A stretch of 64,000 nt of DNA from an uncultured Enterobacteriaceae bacterium (GCA_936920625.1 CAKZHC010000010.1:62001-126000), one strand, 5' to 3'; counted from the stretch's first letter, positions 19,286 to 29,356 are shown. Made by a program: numbers and translations. The notes: a model not told the origin generated them from the sequence alone.

Positions 19286-20427
19286 TCGCTGGCTCCGGCG
19301 GAGGCCCGGCAAACGTAAAAGCGCTCTTTCAGGCCGGTTTGTGACTGATAGTGCTGTGCTACAACGGTGCGGACTTCAGTAACCAGTTCTGTGGGAATAA
19401 GTGCGACAACACAACCGCCAAATCCCCCGCCAGTCATGCGGACACCGCCCTGTTCGCCTATGACATTTTTGACGATATCCACCAGAGTATTGACAGGCGG
19501 GACTGTAATTTCAAAGTCATCACGCATTGAGATGTGAGACTCAGCCATCAACAGGCCAATCTGAGCCAGATCACCGCCAGCCAGTGCTTCTGCTGCTAAC
19601 AGAGTCCGGGTGTTTTCAGTTAGTACGTGGCGAACCCGCCTGGCTATCAGAGGATCTAAACCGGGTCCTGCCAGATTAAACTGTTCAATACTGACATCAC
19701 GCAGAGAGCGCTGTCCAAAGAAAGCCGCACCTGCTTCGCACTGCCGGCGGCGGATATTATATTCGCTGCCAGCCAGGTTTCGTTGGTGGCTGGAGTTGAT
19801 AACAACCACCGTGCTGTTATCTGGCAGCGGGACCGTACGGGTTTCCAGAGTGAGGCAGTCCAGCAGCAAAGCGTGATCTTTCTTGCCGATTGCAGAGATC
19901 AGCTGATCCATAATGCCACAGCGACAGCCTATGAACTGGTTTTCGGCCTGCTGGCCATTTAGCGCAATATCCAGGGCGCTGACTGGCAGATGCCAGAGTT
20001 GCCGGAAGGCTGTACCAACAGCAACCTCCAGCGATGCAGAGGAGCTAAGTCCGGCCCCCTGCGGCACATTTCCGCTGATGACCATATCGATCCCATCGAA
20101 TTCAAGACCGCGCTGTTGCAGATGTTTGACTACGCCGCGTATATAGTTTGCCCACATCTTTTCCGGGTGACTGGTGATGGGCTCGTCAAGGGAAAAGTTA
20201 TCAAGCTGATGCTGATAATCGACGGAAAGAGTGCGAATTTGCCGATCATGACGCCTGGCGCAACTGATAACGGTCAGGTAGTCAATAGCGCAGGGTAGCA
20301 CAAATCCATTATTATAATCGGTATGTTCACCAATCAGATTTACCCGGCCAGGGGCCTGAATAGTCGTTGCTGGCTCATAACCAAAGGCAGAGGTGAAGAT
20401 TTGCCTGGTACTGGCTTTCAGGCGCAT
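19279..20427 (-). CDS. galK: Galactokinase
   Basis: 382 residues, a GHMP kinase making galactose 1-phosphate. Substrate motif PGRVNLIGEHTDYNNGFVLP is near residue 25, the ATP-binding GAGLSSSASLEVA near 130, and the C-terminal GGVRMTGGGFGGCVVALIP near 335. The start is the ATG inside the galT stop (TAATG), so translation is coupled; the longer frame from 20442 was rejected. Confidence 0.97.
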   Translation of the reverse strand: MRLKASTRQIFTSAFGYEPATTIQAPGRVNLIGEHTDYNNGFVLPCAIDYLTVISCARRHDRQIRTLSVDYQHQLDNFSLDEPITSHPEKMWANYIRGVVKHLQQRGLEFDGIDMVISGNVPQGAGLSSSASLEVAVGTAFRQLWHLPVSALDIALNGQQAENQFIGCRCGIMDQLISAIGKKDHALLLDCLTLETRTVPLPDNSTVVVINSSHQRNLAGSEYNIRRRQCEAGAAFFGQRSLRDVSIEQFNLAGPGLDPLIARRVRHVLTENTRTLLAAEALAGGDLAQIGLLMAESHISMRDDFEITVPPVNTLVDIVKNVIGEQGGVRMTGGGFGGCVVALIPTELVTEVRTVVAQHYQSQTGLKERFYVCRASAGASEC

Positions 20428-21476
20428 TATTTGGCTCCACATTCCCGAAAATGTTGATCACTGACGGTTCGCAATCGCTCCGCAGCTTGTTCTGCTGTGA
20501 TATCACGCTGGGATTCTGCCAGCATTTCATAACCCACCATAAATTTGCGCACAGTTGCAGAGCGTAACAATGGTGGGTAGAAATGTGCATGCAGTTGCCA
20601 GTGTGGATTCGCTTGACCATTAAAAGGTGCGCCATGCCAGCCCATGGAGTAGGGGAAGGCGCATTGAAACAGATTATCATAGCGGCAGGTGAGTTTTTTT
20701 AGCGTCAGCGCCAGAGACCGGCTCTGTGACGCATTCAGGTCTGTCAGGCGAGTGCAGTGTACTTTCGGTAATAACAGGAGTTCAAATGGCCAGCAAGCCC
20801 ACCAGGGAACCAGTGCCAGCCAGTGTTCAGTCTCAACGACAATACGATCACCCTGAGTACGTTCACGCTGAAGATAATCAATGAGCAGTGGCGAACCCTG
20901 CTGTTCGAAATAGTGGCGCTGTTGTTCATCTTCCCGTCGTGCTTCGTCAGGCAGGAAGCTACTGGCCCAGATCTGTCCATGGGGATGTGGATTTGAGCGA
21001 CCCATGGCCGCGCCTTTATTCTCAAACAATTGTACCCAAAGATAGTCCTCTCCCAGCAGGGCAGTTTGTTGTTGCCATGTGGTTACCACGTTTTCGAGTG
21101 ATGCGAGACTCAGCTCAGACAGCGTTTTACTGTGGTCAGGAGAGAAACATATGACCCGACTAGTGCCATGTGCGCTGCTACAGCGCAGCAGTGAGTCCGT
21201 GTGTTCTGGCACATCGGGCGTATCAGCCATTAATGCTGCAAAATCGTTAGTGAAGACATAACAGCCTTTATAATCAGCATTTTTATCACCAGAAATCCGG
21301 ACATTTCCTGGGCACAGATAGCAGCCGGGATCGTAGGCGGGGAACTGCTCTGGTGCGGGCGTTTCTTCGGTTCCCTGCCATGGGCGGCTGGCACGATGCG
21401 GTGATACCAGCACCCACTGATCAGTCAGCGGATTATAGCGACGATGTGGATGATTAATGAGGGAGAATTTTGCCAT
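20427..21476 (-). CDS. galT: Galactose-1-phosphate uridylyltransferase
   Basis: 349 residues. It exchanges UMP between UDP-glucose and galactose 1-phosphate (Leloir pathway). The active-site triad HPHGQIW is near residue 165, with the nucleophilic second His; CYLCPGN near residue 52 is a zinc ligand pair. It heads galTKM here; galE, first gene in E. coli galETKM, is not in this window. Confidence 0.97.
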   Translation of the reverse strand: MAKFSLINHPHRRYNPLTDQWVLVSPHRASRPWQGTEETPAPEQFPAYDPGCYLCPGNVRISGDKNADYKGCYVFTNDFAALMADTPDVPEHTDSLLRCSSAHGTSRVICFSPDHSKTLSELSLASLENVVTTWQQQTALLGEDYLWVQLFENKGAAMGRSNPHPHGQIWASSFLPDEARREDEQQRHYFEQQGSPLLIDYLQRERTQGDRIVVETEHWLALVPWWACWPFELLLLPKVHCTRLTDLNASQSRSLALTLKKLTCRYDNLFQCAFPYSMGWHGAPFNGQANPHWQLHAHFYPPLLRSATVRKFMVGYEMLAESQRDITAEQAAERLRTVSDQHFRECGAK

Positions 21477-21930
21477 GGCAGGTTCCTAAATGAACATAGC
21501 TAATGACCCTGTTGCTGCATCATGGTGCACCTGCCATATCGACATCAGGATATCCGGATTTTTTAAAGATGCAGCATTATGAACCACTTGTTTTATTTTC
21601 TCGATTCAAAATAAATATACTATTTTTAATGTTATCTTTCTTATTCCCAAATTAGTTTAGTAAATGCTTTTTGTCATCAAATAAATTATGTCCGCGGTAA
21701 TTGTTAACGCTACAGATTTTCCAGCCATCACTCCGCCAAAAGGGGGAGACAATTAATAGTCTGCCATATATATCTTATCTGAAATCAGGGGGGAGATAAC
21801 AGGCAGCGCTCAAGTGAAATGAATATAATTTACTTTGCGTGCATGTTGTAGTGAGGGTATCACCCGGTAGTGGGCGATAAGCACATAGTAAGGCGGTCTG
21901 AATGGCAGATAACCAAAGCCGCAACACATT
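21477..21930. other. Gap between galT and modF, no gene
   Basis: About 450 bases, AT-rich around 21580-21720. It should hold the gal promoter. No galE reading frame, clear gal operator or other gene could be recognised in it. Confidence 0.5.
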
Positions 21931-23406
21931 TCAGCGCGCCAGTCGTTCTTGCTGATAACGGTAACTGTTTCCTTCAGGGACGAAGGTTAGCCGGTGGGTG
22001 ATACAAGCTGGTGCATCAGCAGTATGGTGCGAAACAAATAGTAGCTGGGTGTGGCCATGATCAATCAGAATGTCAATAAGGCGGCGCACCAGCTGGCGAT
22101 TAAGTGGATCGAGCCCTTGCATAGGCTCATCTAAAATGAGTAATGCTGGGTGTTTAACCAGTGCACGAGCAATGAGTATCAAACGCTGTTGGCCCCATGA
22201 CAGGCTCTGAAAAGGGGTATTTGCCATTGCGGTGTCAAAGCCCAAAAGTTCAAGCCAGCGCTGCAACAGCACTTCTTGGCGATCAGAAACTGCCTGATAA
22301 ACACCGATAGAGTCGAAATAGCCAGAAACGATGACATCACGTATGCGGCTGCTAACCCGATATTCCAGATGGAGGCTGCTACTCACATAACCAATGTGCT
22401 GTTTGATATCCCAGATAGTTTCTCCGCTTCCCCGGCGCCGGCCAAACAGTGTCAAATCGTTACTGTAGCTCTGAGGGTGATCACCGGTTATCAGGCTTAG
22501 CAGTGTTGATTTGCCGGCACCATTCGGTCCGACAATATGCCAGTGTTCTCCATGACGCACCTGCCAGTCAATGCCATCGAGAATCAGTTTATCATCCCGG
22601 CGAACCGTACCATTGCGCAGAATGACCAGTGGAATATCCTGAGCCAGTACCGGACGAGTGCCTGAAACATCGGGCTCTGGCAGCACAACCTCATTCAATT
22701 GTTCACTATGGGCCAGTTGCGCTACCACGGTTTGTGCTAGCATCTGTTCGCGCAGTCCAGCGTGTGCGAGCGTGCATTCGGCCAGAATCCCTATTTGCTG
22801 AATAAAGGCCGGGATATCGTCAAAACGGTTCAGCACCATAACAATTGTACATTGTTGCTGATGAAGCACTGCTAGCAGCGCTGCCAGATTGGCACGTGAG
22901 TCCACATCCAGTCCGTCAAAAGGTTCATCCAGAATCAACAGGTCAGGTTGCGACATTAATATGCGGCACAGGAGCACTTTTCGCGTTTCACCAGTAGAAA
23001 GGTACCTGAAGCGGCGTTTTAGCAGGTGAGTAATAGCAAACTGGCCGGCCAGTTGCAGGCAACGCGCGCTGTTTTTTACCTGCTGCTGGATAATCTCTGC
23101 TGCGGTAAAGCCATAATCTTCTTCATCTTCACTCAGCAGGTCACTATTATTACGTTGCCATTCATCTGCAACCAGTTTTTGTAGCTGTTCCAAAGAGAGA
23201 CGAACTGGCCGAATAAAATCACATCTGACGTAACCATCCAGTGCCGCAAGTTCACCGGACAGTGCCCGAGCCAGAGAGGATTTACCACTACCATTTGCAC
23301 CGATGAAAGCCCAGCTCTCGCCAGCATGAATAGTCAAATCATGCAGGTCGAGCACCTGAGTATCACTCAGGCGAAAGCGTGCCTGTTTAATTTGTAATCG
23401 TGGCAC
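21931..23406 (-). CDS. modF: Molybdate-locus double ATP-binding cassette protein ModF
   Basis: About 491 residues with two ABC ATPase domains. Walker A motifs are GANGSGKSS (N-terminal half) and GPNGAGKST (C-terminal half); signatures are YLSTGETRK and SLSWGQQRL; each half has a LLILDEP Walker B. The GTG at 23406 gives the E. coli-like length of 490; an in-frame TTG at 23475 would add 23 residues unlike the family. In E. coli it lies downstream of modE, which is absent here. Exact function is not established. Confidence 0.9.
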   Translation of the reverse strand: MPRLQIKQARFRLSDTQVLDLHDLTIHAGESWAFIGANGSGKSSLARALSGELAALDGYVRCDFIRPVRLSLEQLQKLVADEWQRNNSDLLSEDEEDYGFTAAEIIQQQVKNSARCLQLAGQFAITHLLKRRFRYLSTGETRKVLLCRILMSQPDLLILDEPFDGLDVDSRANLAALLAVLHQQQCTIVMVLNRFDDIPAFIQQIGILAECTLAHAGLREQMLAQTVVAQLAHSEQLNEVVLPEPDVSGTRPVLAQDIPLVILRNGTVRRDDKLILDGIDWQVRHGEHWHIVGPNGAGKSTLLSLITGDHPQSYSNDLTLFGRRRGSGETIWDIKQHIGYVSSSLHLEYRVSSRIRDVIVSGYFDSIGVYQAVSDRQEVLLQRWLELLGFDTAMANTPFQSLSWGQQRLILIARALVKHPALLILDEPMQGLDPLNRQLVRRLIDILIDHGHTQLLFVSHHTADAPACITHRLTFVPEGNSYRYQQERLAR

Positions 23407-23861
23407 AAACTGCCCCGTGTTATTTAGTATATCAGTCAATCTGCTATAACTATTCTTTATGTCGTGGAATGTCAAATATCAGATAGAAAATCAAAGGAGG
23501 GTGCAGTATTGCCTGAGCAGGCGGGAAACGGATGTGTCAGAAGGGAAAGTGTGCAGCAGTGGTATGCGGAGTTACCCATACGCTTTTACCAAATGTTTTA
23601 TCATTGCAAACTGCCATAAGCACAGTTATACCTAATGTATATCAGTCGGCTGTGTTCCCGTTTATCAGACAGTGGACTATCTGTTTTATCTGATTACACG
23701 GGATCCCTGTGATAATCATGGCGGCAGACAGTGGACTTCAGAAGAAGCGCTAAGCGTAGTGTGCAGAGCCAAACAGGCAGAATTTGAAGAGCATTCAGAC
23801 ATCGGATGTCAGGATTACCATTCTAATATCCCTTTAAATCAGCTGAAGTAAGGGGGTGCCA

Positions 23862-24005
23862 GTGTTGGACCTGATCAAAAATCTGATTTTTGCTATTATC
23901 ATGGTGCCCGTGGTGATGGCCATCATCTTCAGCCTGATTTACGGATTAGGTGAAATCCTCAGCCGCCTCTCAAGCGTTGATCGCTCAGATCATAAATCAG
24001 AATAA
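23862..24005 (+). CDS. acrZ: AcrZ, small accessory protein of the AcrAB-TolC efflux pump
   Basis: A 47-residue protein with one membrane helix containing FAIIMVPVVMAIIFSLIYGLGE, shared with E. coli AcrZ (49 residues). The start is GTG at 23862 (then TTG), preceded by AAGGGGGTG. AcrZ binds AcrB in the inner membrane and modifies its substrate range. Its position between modF and modA is as in E. coli. Confidence 0.93.
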   Translation: MLDLIKNLIFAIIMVPVVMAIIFSLIYGLGEILSRLSSVDRSDHKSE

Positions 24006-24097
24006 CGTTGTAATCAGTTATATTTCATGCCGCCTTATCTGCAAAGGGTCAGCCGTTTTAGTCCGCCATAAAATTACCATGACACTGATTTTAATAC

Positions 24098-24121
24098 CGT
24101 TATATAATTTTTCATATAACG
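24098..24121. promoter_or_regulatory. ModE-type operator upstream of modA
   Basis: A perfect inverted repeat, CGTTATAT and ATATAACG separated by 8 bases, 17 bases before the modA start. It matches the spacing and arms of the E. coli molybdate-ModE operator at modA. The regulator gene modE is not present at its usual place beside modF. Confidence 0.85.
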
Positions 24122-24138
24122 TACCAGGAGGGTGTGTG

Positions 24139-24912
24139 ATGAACAAAAATTGGGCTGGCCGGCTAGTAAGTATCGCGCTGGGTATTAGTATTTCATGGCA
24201 TGCGATGGCTGCTACGCAGGTTACTGTGTTCGCCGCTGCCTCACTCACTGATGCGCTCCAGAACATTGCCGATGTCTATCAGCGCGAAAAGGGCGTTAAG
24301 ATCGTCATTTCTTTTGCTTCCTCTTCCACACTTGTACGTCAGCTTGAGCAGGGCGCTCCCGTCGATATCTTTATTTCGGCAGACCGGCAGTGGATGGATT
24401 ATGCGATGAAAAAAAACCTCATTGATAAGGGCACACATCATATTCTGCTGGGTAACACGTTGGTGCTGGCAGCGGCACAACGCAGCTGCCAGAAACCCGT
24501 TGTTATTAATCAGCAGACTGATTGGAAGCGTCTGCTGGGTGGCCAGCGCCTGGCGGTAGGCGATCCGGATCATGTTCCTGCTGGAATTTATGCAAAACAG
24601 GCTTTGCAAAATCTGGGTAACTGGTCTACGGCAGAGCCGCTGCTCGCCCCTGCAAACAGCGATCGTGCAGCACTTATGTTGGTAGAGCGTGGTGAAACAC
24701 CTTATGGTATTGTTTACGGTTCAGATGTGGCTGCCAGCAGGAAAGTCACTGTGGTTGGCCACTTTCCGTCCGCGAGCCATGAAGCGATTGAATATCCGAT
24801 GGCAGTGGTAAAAAATCACAATAGCGCGGCAGTACTGGCATTCTGCGCCTATCTGCAAAGTGCTGCGGCGGCCAGTGTTTTTAAAAGCTATGGGTTTATT
24901 CCATACCTATGA
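24139..24912 (+). CDS. modA: Molybdate-binding periplasmic protein
   Basis: 257 residues from the ATG at 24139, chosen because AGGAGGGTG precedes it and a signal peptide ending at AMA follows. It binds molybdate or tungstate in the periplasm and delivers it to ModB. The mature N-terminus TQVTVFAAASLTDAL and the GAPVDIFISAD segment are typical. modB starts within its last codons. Confidence 0.97.
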   Translation: MNKNWAGRLVSIALGISISWHAMAATQVTVFAAASLTDALQNIADVYQREKGVKIVISFASSSTLVRQLEQGAPVDIFISADRQWMDYAMKKNLIDKGTHHILLGNTLVLAAAQRSCQKPVVINQQTDWKRLLGGQRLAVGDPDHVPAGIYAKQALQNLGNWSTAEPLLAPANSDRAALMLVERGETPYGIVYGSDVAASRKVTVVGHFPSASHEAIEYPMAVVKNHNSAAVLAFCAYLQSAAAASVFKSYGFIPYL

Positions 24913-25604
24913 TACTCAGCGAACCAGAGTGGCAGGCCGTTGTCCTGAGTGTAAAAGTGGCTTCTGTTGCGGTGATGTTTAGTCTGCCAGCAGGCATTCT
25001 GATTGCCTGGTTACTGGTCCGTTGTCAGTTCCCCGGTAAAACGCTGCTCGATAATCTGATTCATCTGCCGTTAGTGATGCCTCCTGTTGTAGTGGGTTAT
25101 CTGCTGCTTATCGGTTTTGGCCAGCGTGGCTTAATAGGAGAACACCTCGAGACGTGGTTTGGTTTTAGCTTTGCATTCAACTGGCGTGGCGCTGCGCTGG
25201 CGTCGGCAGTGATTGCTTTTCCACTGCTGGTGCGTGCTATCCGCCAGGCGTTGGAAGGGGTTGATTACCGCCTGGAACAGGCAGCCCGGACACTGGGCGC
25301 AGGAGGGTTGCGCGTTTTTTTCACTATCACACTCCCGCTGACCCTGCCGGGAATCATTACCGGTAGCGTGCTGGCGTTTGCCCGCTCCCTGGGCGAATTT
25401 GGCGCTACTATCACTTTTGTTTCCAACATTCCGGGCCAGACCCGCACCTTACCCTCTGCCATTTATACCTTGACTGAGACCCCCGGCAGCGAGCAGGCTA
25501 CAATACGTCTCTGTGCCGTCGCGATCGTTCTGGCGCTTGGTGCATTACTGGTTTCTGAGTGGCTAAACCGCTGGGGACGTAAACGTTTTACCGGAGTTGC
25601 CTGA
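24909..25604 (+). CDS. modB: Molybdate ABC transporter permease
   Basis: 231 residues with about five membrane helices. The EAA-type loop that contacts ModC is visible as EQAARTLGAGGLRVFFTITL near residue 125. ATG overlaps the modA stop (ATGA). modC follows with no gap. Confidence 0.97.
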   Translation: MILSEPEWQAVVLSVKVASVAVMFSLPAGILIAWLLVRCQFPGKTLLDNLIHLPLVMPPVVVGYLLLIGFGQRGLIGEHLETWFGFSFAFNWRGAALASAVIAFPLLVRAIRQALEGVDYRLEQAARTLGAGGLRVFFTITLPLTLPGIITGSVLAFARSLGEFGATITFVSNIPGQTRTLPSAIYTLTETPGSEQATIRLCAVAIVLALGALLVSEWLNRWGRKRFTGVA

Positions 25605-26663
25605 ATGCTGGAACTCTGTTTTTTGCAACGTACTGGGAAGTTTGAACTCAGGGTTGATGTGACTGTACCCGCGCAGGGGGTCACGGCTATTTTCGGTGTA
25701 TCGGGCGCAGGTAAAACCACACTGATAAACGCCATTGCCGGGCTCACTCAGCCAGACCCCGGACGTATCGTATTAAATGGCAGAGTATTATATGACAGCG
25801 CGTTGGGGATTGTGCTGCCTGCTTGTCAACGCCGGGTGGGGTATGTGTTTCAAGAGGCACGATTGTTCCTCCACTATCGGGTCCGGGGTAACCTGCGTTA
25901 CGGGATGGATAGGCGTAAGCGTGATCAGTTTGATATGCTGGTGGATTTACTAGGTATTGAGTCTCTTCTGGACCGCTTCCCGCACTCGCTTTCGGGCGGT
26001 GAGAAGCAGCGCGTAGCTATCGGACGCGCGCTACTGACATCTCCTGAGATCCTGCTCATGGATGAGCCACTAGCCGCGCTTGACCTGCCTCGTAAGAGAG
26101 AGCTTTTGCCGTACCTACAGAAACTCGCCCGCCAGGTAAATGTCCCGATATTGTATGTCAGCCACAGTCTGGATGAAATTTTACAACTGGCCGATAATCT
26201 GCTGGTGCTGGAACGGGGGCAGGTCAATGCATTTGGCCCACTGGCGACAGTATGGAATAATGCGGTGATGCGCCCATGGCTGCCGCTTACAGAGCGAAGC
26301 ACTGTGCTCTATGTCCGAGTTGCCAGGCAGCATTCACACTACCGGATGACAGGGCTGTCTTTAGGTGAGCACATGGTGTGGGTTACCCGTATTGATCTGC
26401 CGGTGCACACGCCTTTGCGAATTCGCATTGATAGCAGAGATATTTTCCTGAGTCTGCATCTTCCGGTTAATAGCTCTGTTCGTAATGTTTTCCCCGCTCA
26501 GGTCGAGGCATTACTGGAGATTGATCACCAAATAGAGGTCAGACTTCGTATTGGGCAGCATCAGCTCTGGGCACAGATTACCCATTGGGCGTGTGACGAG
26601 CTGAAGATAAAGCCAGGTATCTGGTTGTTTGCACTGATAAAAAGCGTCTCATTAACGCATTGA
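25605..26663 (+). CDS. modC: Molybdate ABC transporter ATP-binding protein
   Basis: 352 residues. ATPase domain (1 to about 235): Walker A GVSGAGKTT, signature SLSGGEKQRVAIGRAL, Walker B ILLMDEPLAALD, H-loop YVSHSLDE. A C-terminal molybdate-binding (TOBE/Mop-like) domain occupies about 290-352. It powers molybdate uptake through ModB. Directly follows modB. Confidence 0.97.
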   Translation: MLELCFLQRTGKFELRVDVTVPAQGVTAIFGVSGAGKTTLINAIAGLTQPDPGRIVLNGRVLYDSALGIVLPACQRRVGYVFQEARLFLHYRVRGNLRYGMDRRKRDQFDMLVDLLGIESLLDRFPHSLSGGEKQRVAIGRALLTSPEILLMDEPLAALDLPRKRELLPYLQKLARQVNVPILYVSHSLDEILQLADNLLVLERGQVNAFGPLATVWNNAVMRPWLPLTERSTVLYVRVARQHSHYRMTGLSLGEHMVWVTRIDLPVHTPLRIRIDSRDIFLSLHLPVNSSVRNVFPAQVEALLEIDHQIEVRLRIGQHQLWAQITHWACDELKIKPGIWLFALIKSVSLTH

Positions 26664-26701
26664 CACGTGCTGCGTTTAAGATACCTGATGTGGGGGAGAG
26701 A

Positions 26702-27520
26702 TTATAATACCTCCTCGAAGATAGTCCGGGCGATGGAAGGCTGCTGATTGCAACCAATGACCTGGGCTGCACGTGCCTTAATGGCATCATCAGCATTACC
26801 CATTGCCACACCCAGCCCAGCCTTCTCTAGCATACTGAGATCGTTATAATTATCACCAAAAGCCAGTACTTCGCTCATCTGCATACCCTGCGATGCCACC
26901 CACGCTGCCAGCCGTTTGCCTTTGCTAGTGCCGGCACGGGCGATGTCCACCTGATCGTTCCATGACCATACGCAGGTCAGTCCCATTTCATGTTCAACGA
27001 CATTGGAAAAATGTTGCAATGCCTGAGTATCAGGATGAGAAAGGGCAAATTTCCAGATATCATCAGCCTGTTCCGCCGCGAGTGTCAGGTCGTTAACCTG
27101 TATAAACAGCGGACGTTGTGCTTCAGGCAGAGTCTGTGCCCAGTTGAGGGTTGAGAGAATACTGGCTGTTGGCTGTTGATAGAGTATCGCATCATCAACG
27201 TACAACAACCCGTGAATATGGTGTTCGTCCAGCAGCGAGATCACCTGTTTTGCCTGTTCAACAGGCAGGGAATCGGCCTCTAGTACTTTTTTGGACTGAT
27301 AATCGTATAAGTAAACGCCATTACAGCAAATCACCGGTGTGTCGAGCTCCAGTGCCTGATAGAAAGGGTGGATCGCACAATGATGACGTCCTGTTACAAT
27401 CAGGATTTTTACACCCGCTTCCCGCGCTTTTGCCAGGGCATCAATAGATTCTGGCAGTATGGTTTTTTCCGGTGTTAGCAGTGTGCCATCGAGATCGAGG
27501 GCAATAACGCGATAACGCAT
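26702..27520 (-). CDS. ybhA: HAD-family sugar/pyridoxal phosphatase YbhA
   Basis: 272 residues from the ATG at 27520; the longer frame to 27742 is non-homologous. Cof-type HAD motifs: DLDGTLL (nucleophile Asp near residue 9), a Lys in TSKGKRL, and GDNYNDLSML near the C-terminus. In E. coli it dephosphorylates pyridoxal phosphate and sugar phosphates. Same position as in E. coli, convergent to modC and divergent from pgl. Confidence 0.95.
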   Translation of the reverse strand: MRYRVIALDLDGTLLTPEKTILPESIDALAKAREAGVKILIVTGRHHCAIHPFYQALELDTPVICCNGVYLYDYQSKKVLEADSLPVEQAKQVISLLDEHHIHGLLYVDDAILYQQPTASILSTLNWAQTLPEAQRPLFIQVNDLTLAAEQADDIWKFALSHPDTQALQHFSNVVEHEMGLTCVWSWNDQVDIARAGTSKGKRLAAWVASQGMQMSEVLAFGDNYNDLSMLEKAGLGVAMGNADDAIKARAAQVIGCNQQPSIARTIFEEVL

Positions 27521-27685
27521 AATGAGTTCCAAAAATCGCAAAATAGCAGAATGAAAAGAGAAGTGTACACGGCTCTGTGTTACGGACCAACTAAACTGCA
27601 TCACAAAATTGAGCCAGAAGGCAGGAAAACATGCCAGAATTACGCTTATAGAGGCTTTTATAGCAACAATTCCCAGGAGTTTTTC

Positions 27686-28684
27686 ATGAAACAGGTTGTT
27701 TATACCGCCAGTCCGGAAAGTCATCAGATTCATGCATGGCAAATGAATGATGCTGGTCTACTGACATTGTTGCAGGTTGTGGATGCCCCAGGCCAGGTGC
27801 AGCCAATGGTCATCAGCCCTGACGGAGCGTGGCTGCATGTGGGAGTGAGGCCCGAGTTCCGGGTGGTCTCTTATGCCATAGATCCGCAGGGCCGTCTTAC
27901 TTATGTGGCCTGCGCACCACTGCCAGGCAGTCCAACTCACCTTTCCTGTGATAATGAAGGACGTTTCCTTTTCTGTGCCTCCTATAATGATGGCTGTGTG
28001 AGTGTTAGTCCAGTCAGTGATCAGGGGTTACCAGGTGCACCTTCTCAGGTTATAGGTGACCTTCCAGGTTGCCACTCGGCTAACTTCGATCATGCCCACC
28101 GAATGCTGTTTGTTCCGACCTTGAAGCAGGATCGCATCTGTATATTTAATCTTAATGACAGAGGAGAGCTGATACCTGCCGTGCAACCTGACGTGAAGAC
28201 GGCTGCTGGAGCAGGACCACGCCATATGGCGTTTCATCCTAATCAGCGCTATGCATGGTGTATAAACGAACTCGACAGCAGCGTCGACCTTTGGAAACTC
28301 GATGAACCCGATGGTCAGGTAAAATGGCTGCAACGTGTTGATATGATGCCCCCGGATTTCAGAGGCACACGCTGGGCTGCTGACATCCATATCACCCCGG
28401 ATGGCCGATTTTTATATAGCTGCGATCGTACGGCCAGTATCATAACCCTGTTTGAGGTTAGCGAGGCTGGTGATGCCCTGATGGCTGCACAGTACCAGCC
28501 TACAGAGACTCAGCCCCGTGGCTTTAATATTGATAATAGCGGACAGTATCTGATAGCGGCGGGGCAGAAATCAGACCATATTGCGGTGTACCGCATTGAT
28601 AAAACCGACGGAAAATTGCAGCTGCTATCACGGTATGCAACAGGCAAAGGACCGATGTGGGTAGTCATAAATACGCTGAATTAG
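27686..28684 (+). CDS. pgl: 6-phosphogluconolactonase
   Basis: 332 residues (331 in E. coli) from the ATG at 27686 after CCCAGGAG. A seven-bladed beta-propeller of the YbhE type that hydrolyses 6-phosphogluconolactone in the oxidative pentose phosphate pathway. GAGPRHMAFHPNQRYAWCIN and DIHITPDGRFLYSCDRT are characteristic. An inverted repeat (GGCAGGT 28712-28718, ACCTGCC 28730-28736) follows the stop but has no T tract. Confidence 0.95.
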   Translation: MKQVVYTASPESHQIHAWQMNDAGLLTLLQVVDAPGQVQPMVISPDGAWLHVGVRPEFRVVSYAIDPQGRLTYVACAPLPGSPTHLSCDNEGRFLFCASYNDGCVSVSPVSDQGLPGAPSQVIGDLPGCHSANFDHAHRMLFVPTLKQDRICIFNLNDRGELIPAVQPDVKTAAGAGPRHMAFHPNQRYAWCINELDSSVDLWKLDEPDGQVKWLQRVDMMPPDFRGTRWAADIHITPDGRFLYSCDRTASIITLFEVSEAGDALMAAQYQPTETQPRGFNIDNSGQYLIAAGQKSDHIAVYRIDKTDGKLQLLSRYATGKGPMWVVINTLN

Positions 28685-28792
28685 CGCCATTCTGCCAGAT
28701 TTAACAGTCCGGGCAGGTGGCGCAGATGAACCTGCCGGGATGAGTAACTGGCATAAGGCTGCGGTTATCTCATCCAGCGGGAGCTGACCATA

Positions 28793-29269
28793 TCAGCAGT
28801 AGTGCACGGTGATTGAAGCGCTGGCGAGTTTGTGAAAATGAACGTAAAAACCGACCATTGCCCCGCTACTCTGCTCACTGACATCAATCTGTTCTACATC
28901 CAGAGCATGTACTGAGAAAATATAGCGATGAGAATCACCCTGTGGGGGGGCCGCACCACCGTACTGGTTGAGGCTGAAGTCAGTCCTGACTTCTACACTG
29001 CCTTCGGGAAGGGCGGCCAGGCCTGACCCCGCCCCCTGCGGCAGCTCACGAATCGAGGATGGCAGATTGGCCACTACCCAGTGCCACCAGCCAGATCCGG
29101 TAGGGGCATCAGGGTCAAAGCAGGTAACGACAAAGCTTTTGCAACCCGCGGGGACATCATCCCAGGCCAGATGGGGAGACAGGTTCTCCCCCTGGTAACC
29201 CATTCCATTAAAAACATGGCGTTCTGGCATTTTATCGCCATCGTTAAAATCCTTGCTAAACAGTCTCAT
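28793..29269 (-). CDS. ybhB: YbhB, phosphatidylethanolamine-binding-like protein
   Basis: 158 residues from the ATG at 29269 (MRLFSKDFNDGDKMP), identical in length to E. coli YbhB. Family motifs are FDPDAPTGSGWWHWVVANLP near residue 55 and GDSHRYIFSVHALD near residue 115. Cytosolic; biological role unclear. Confidence 0.95.
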   Translation of the reverse strand: MRLFSKDFNDGDKMPERHVFNGMGYQGENLSPHLAWDDVPAGCKSFVVTCFDPDAPTGSGWWHWVVANLPSSIRELPQGAGSGLAALPEGSVEVRTDFSLNQYGGAAPPQGDSHRYIFSVHALDVEQIDVSEQSSGAMVGFYVHFHKLASASITVHYC

Positions 29270-29356
29270 AACCTCTCCTGAATCAGAGTGAATAGAGCTA
29301 AAAAATAACATAATTTACTGCTCTGCCGTTAAGGCAGTTATGTTACAAGGGCAGGT

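Noticed and set aside
23407..23861. Search for a modE remnant between modF and acrZ
   Set aside because: No frame or fragment resembling its HTH or Mop domains was recognised.
28712..28736. Inverted repeat after pgl considered as a terminator
   Set aside because: Seven-bp stem without a T tract; too weak to list as a terminator.
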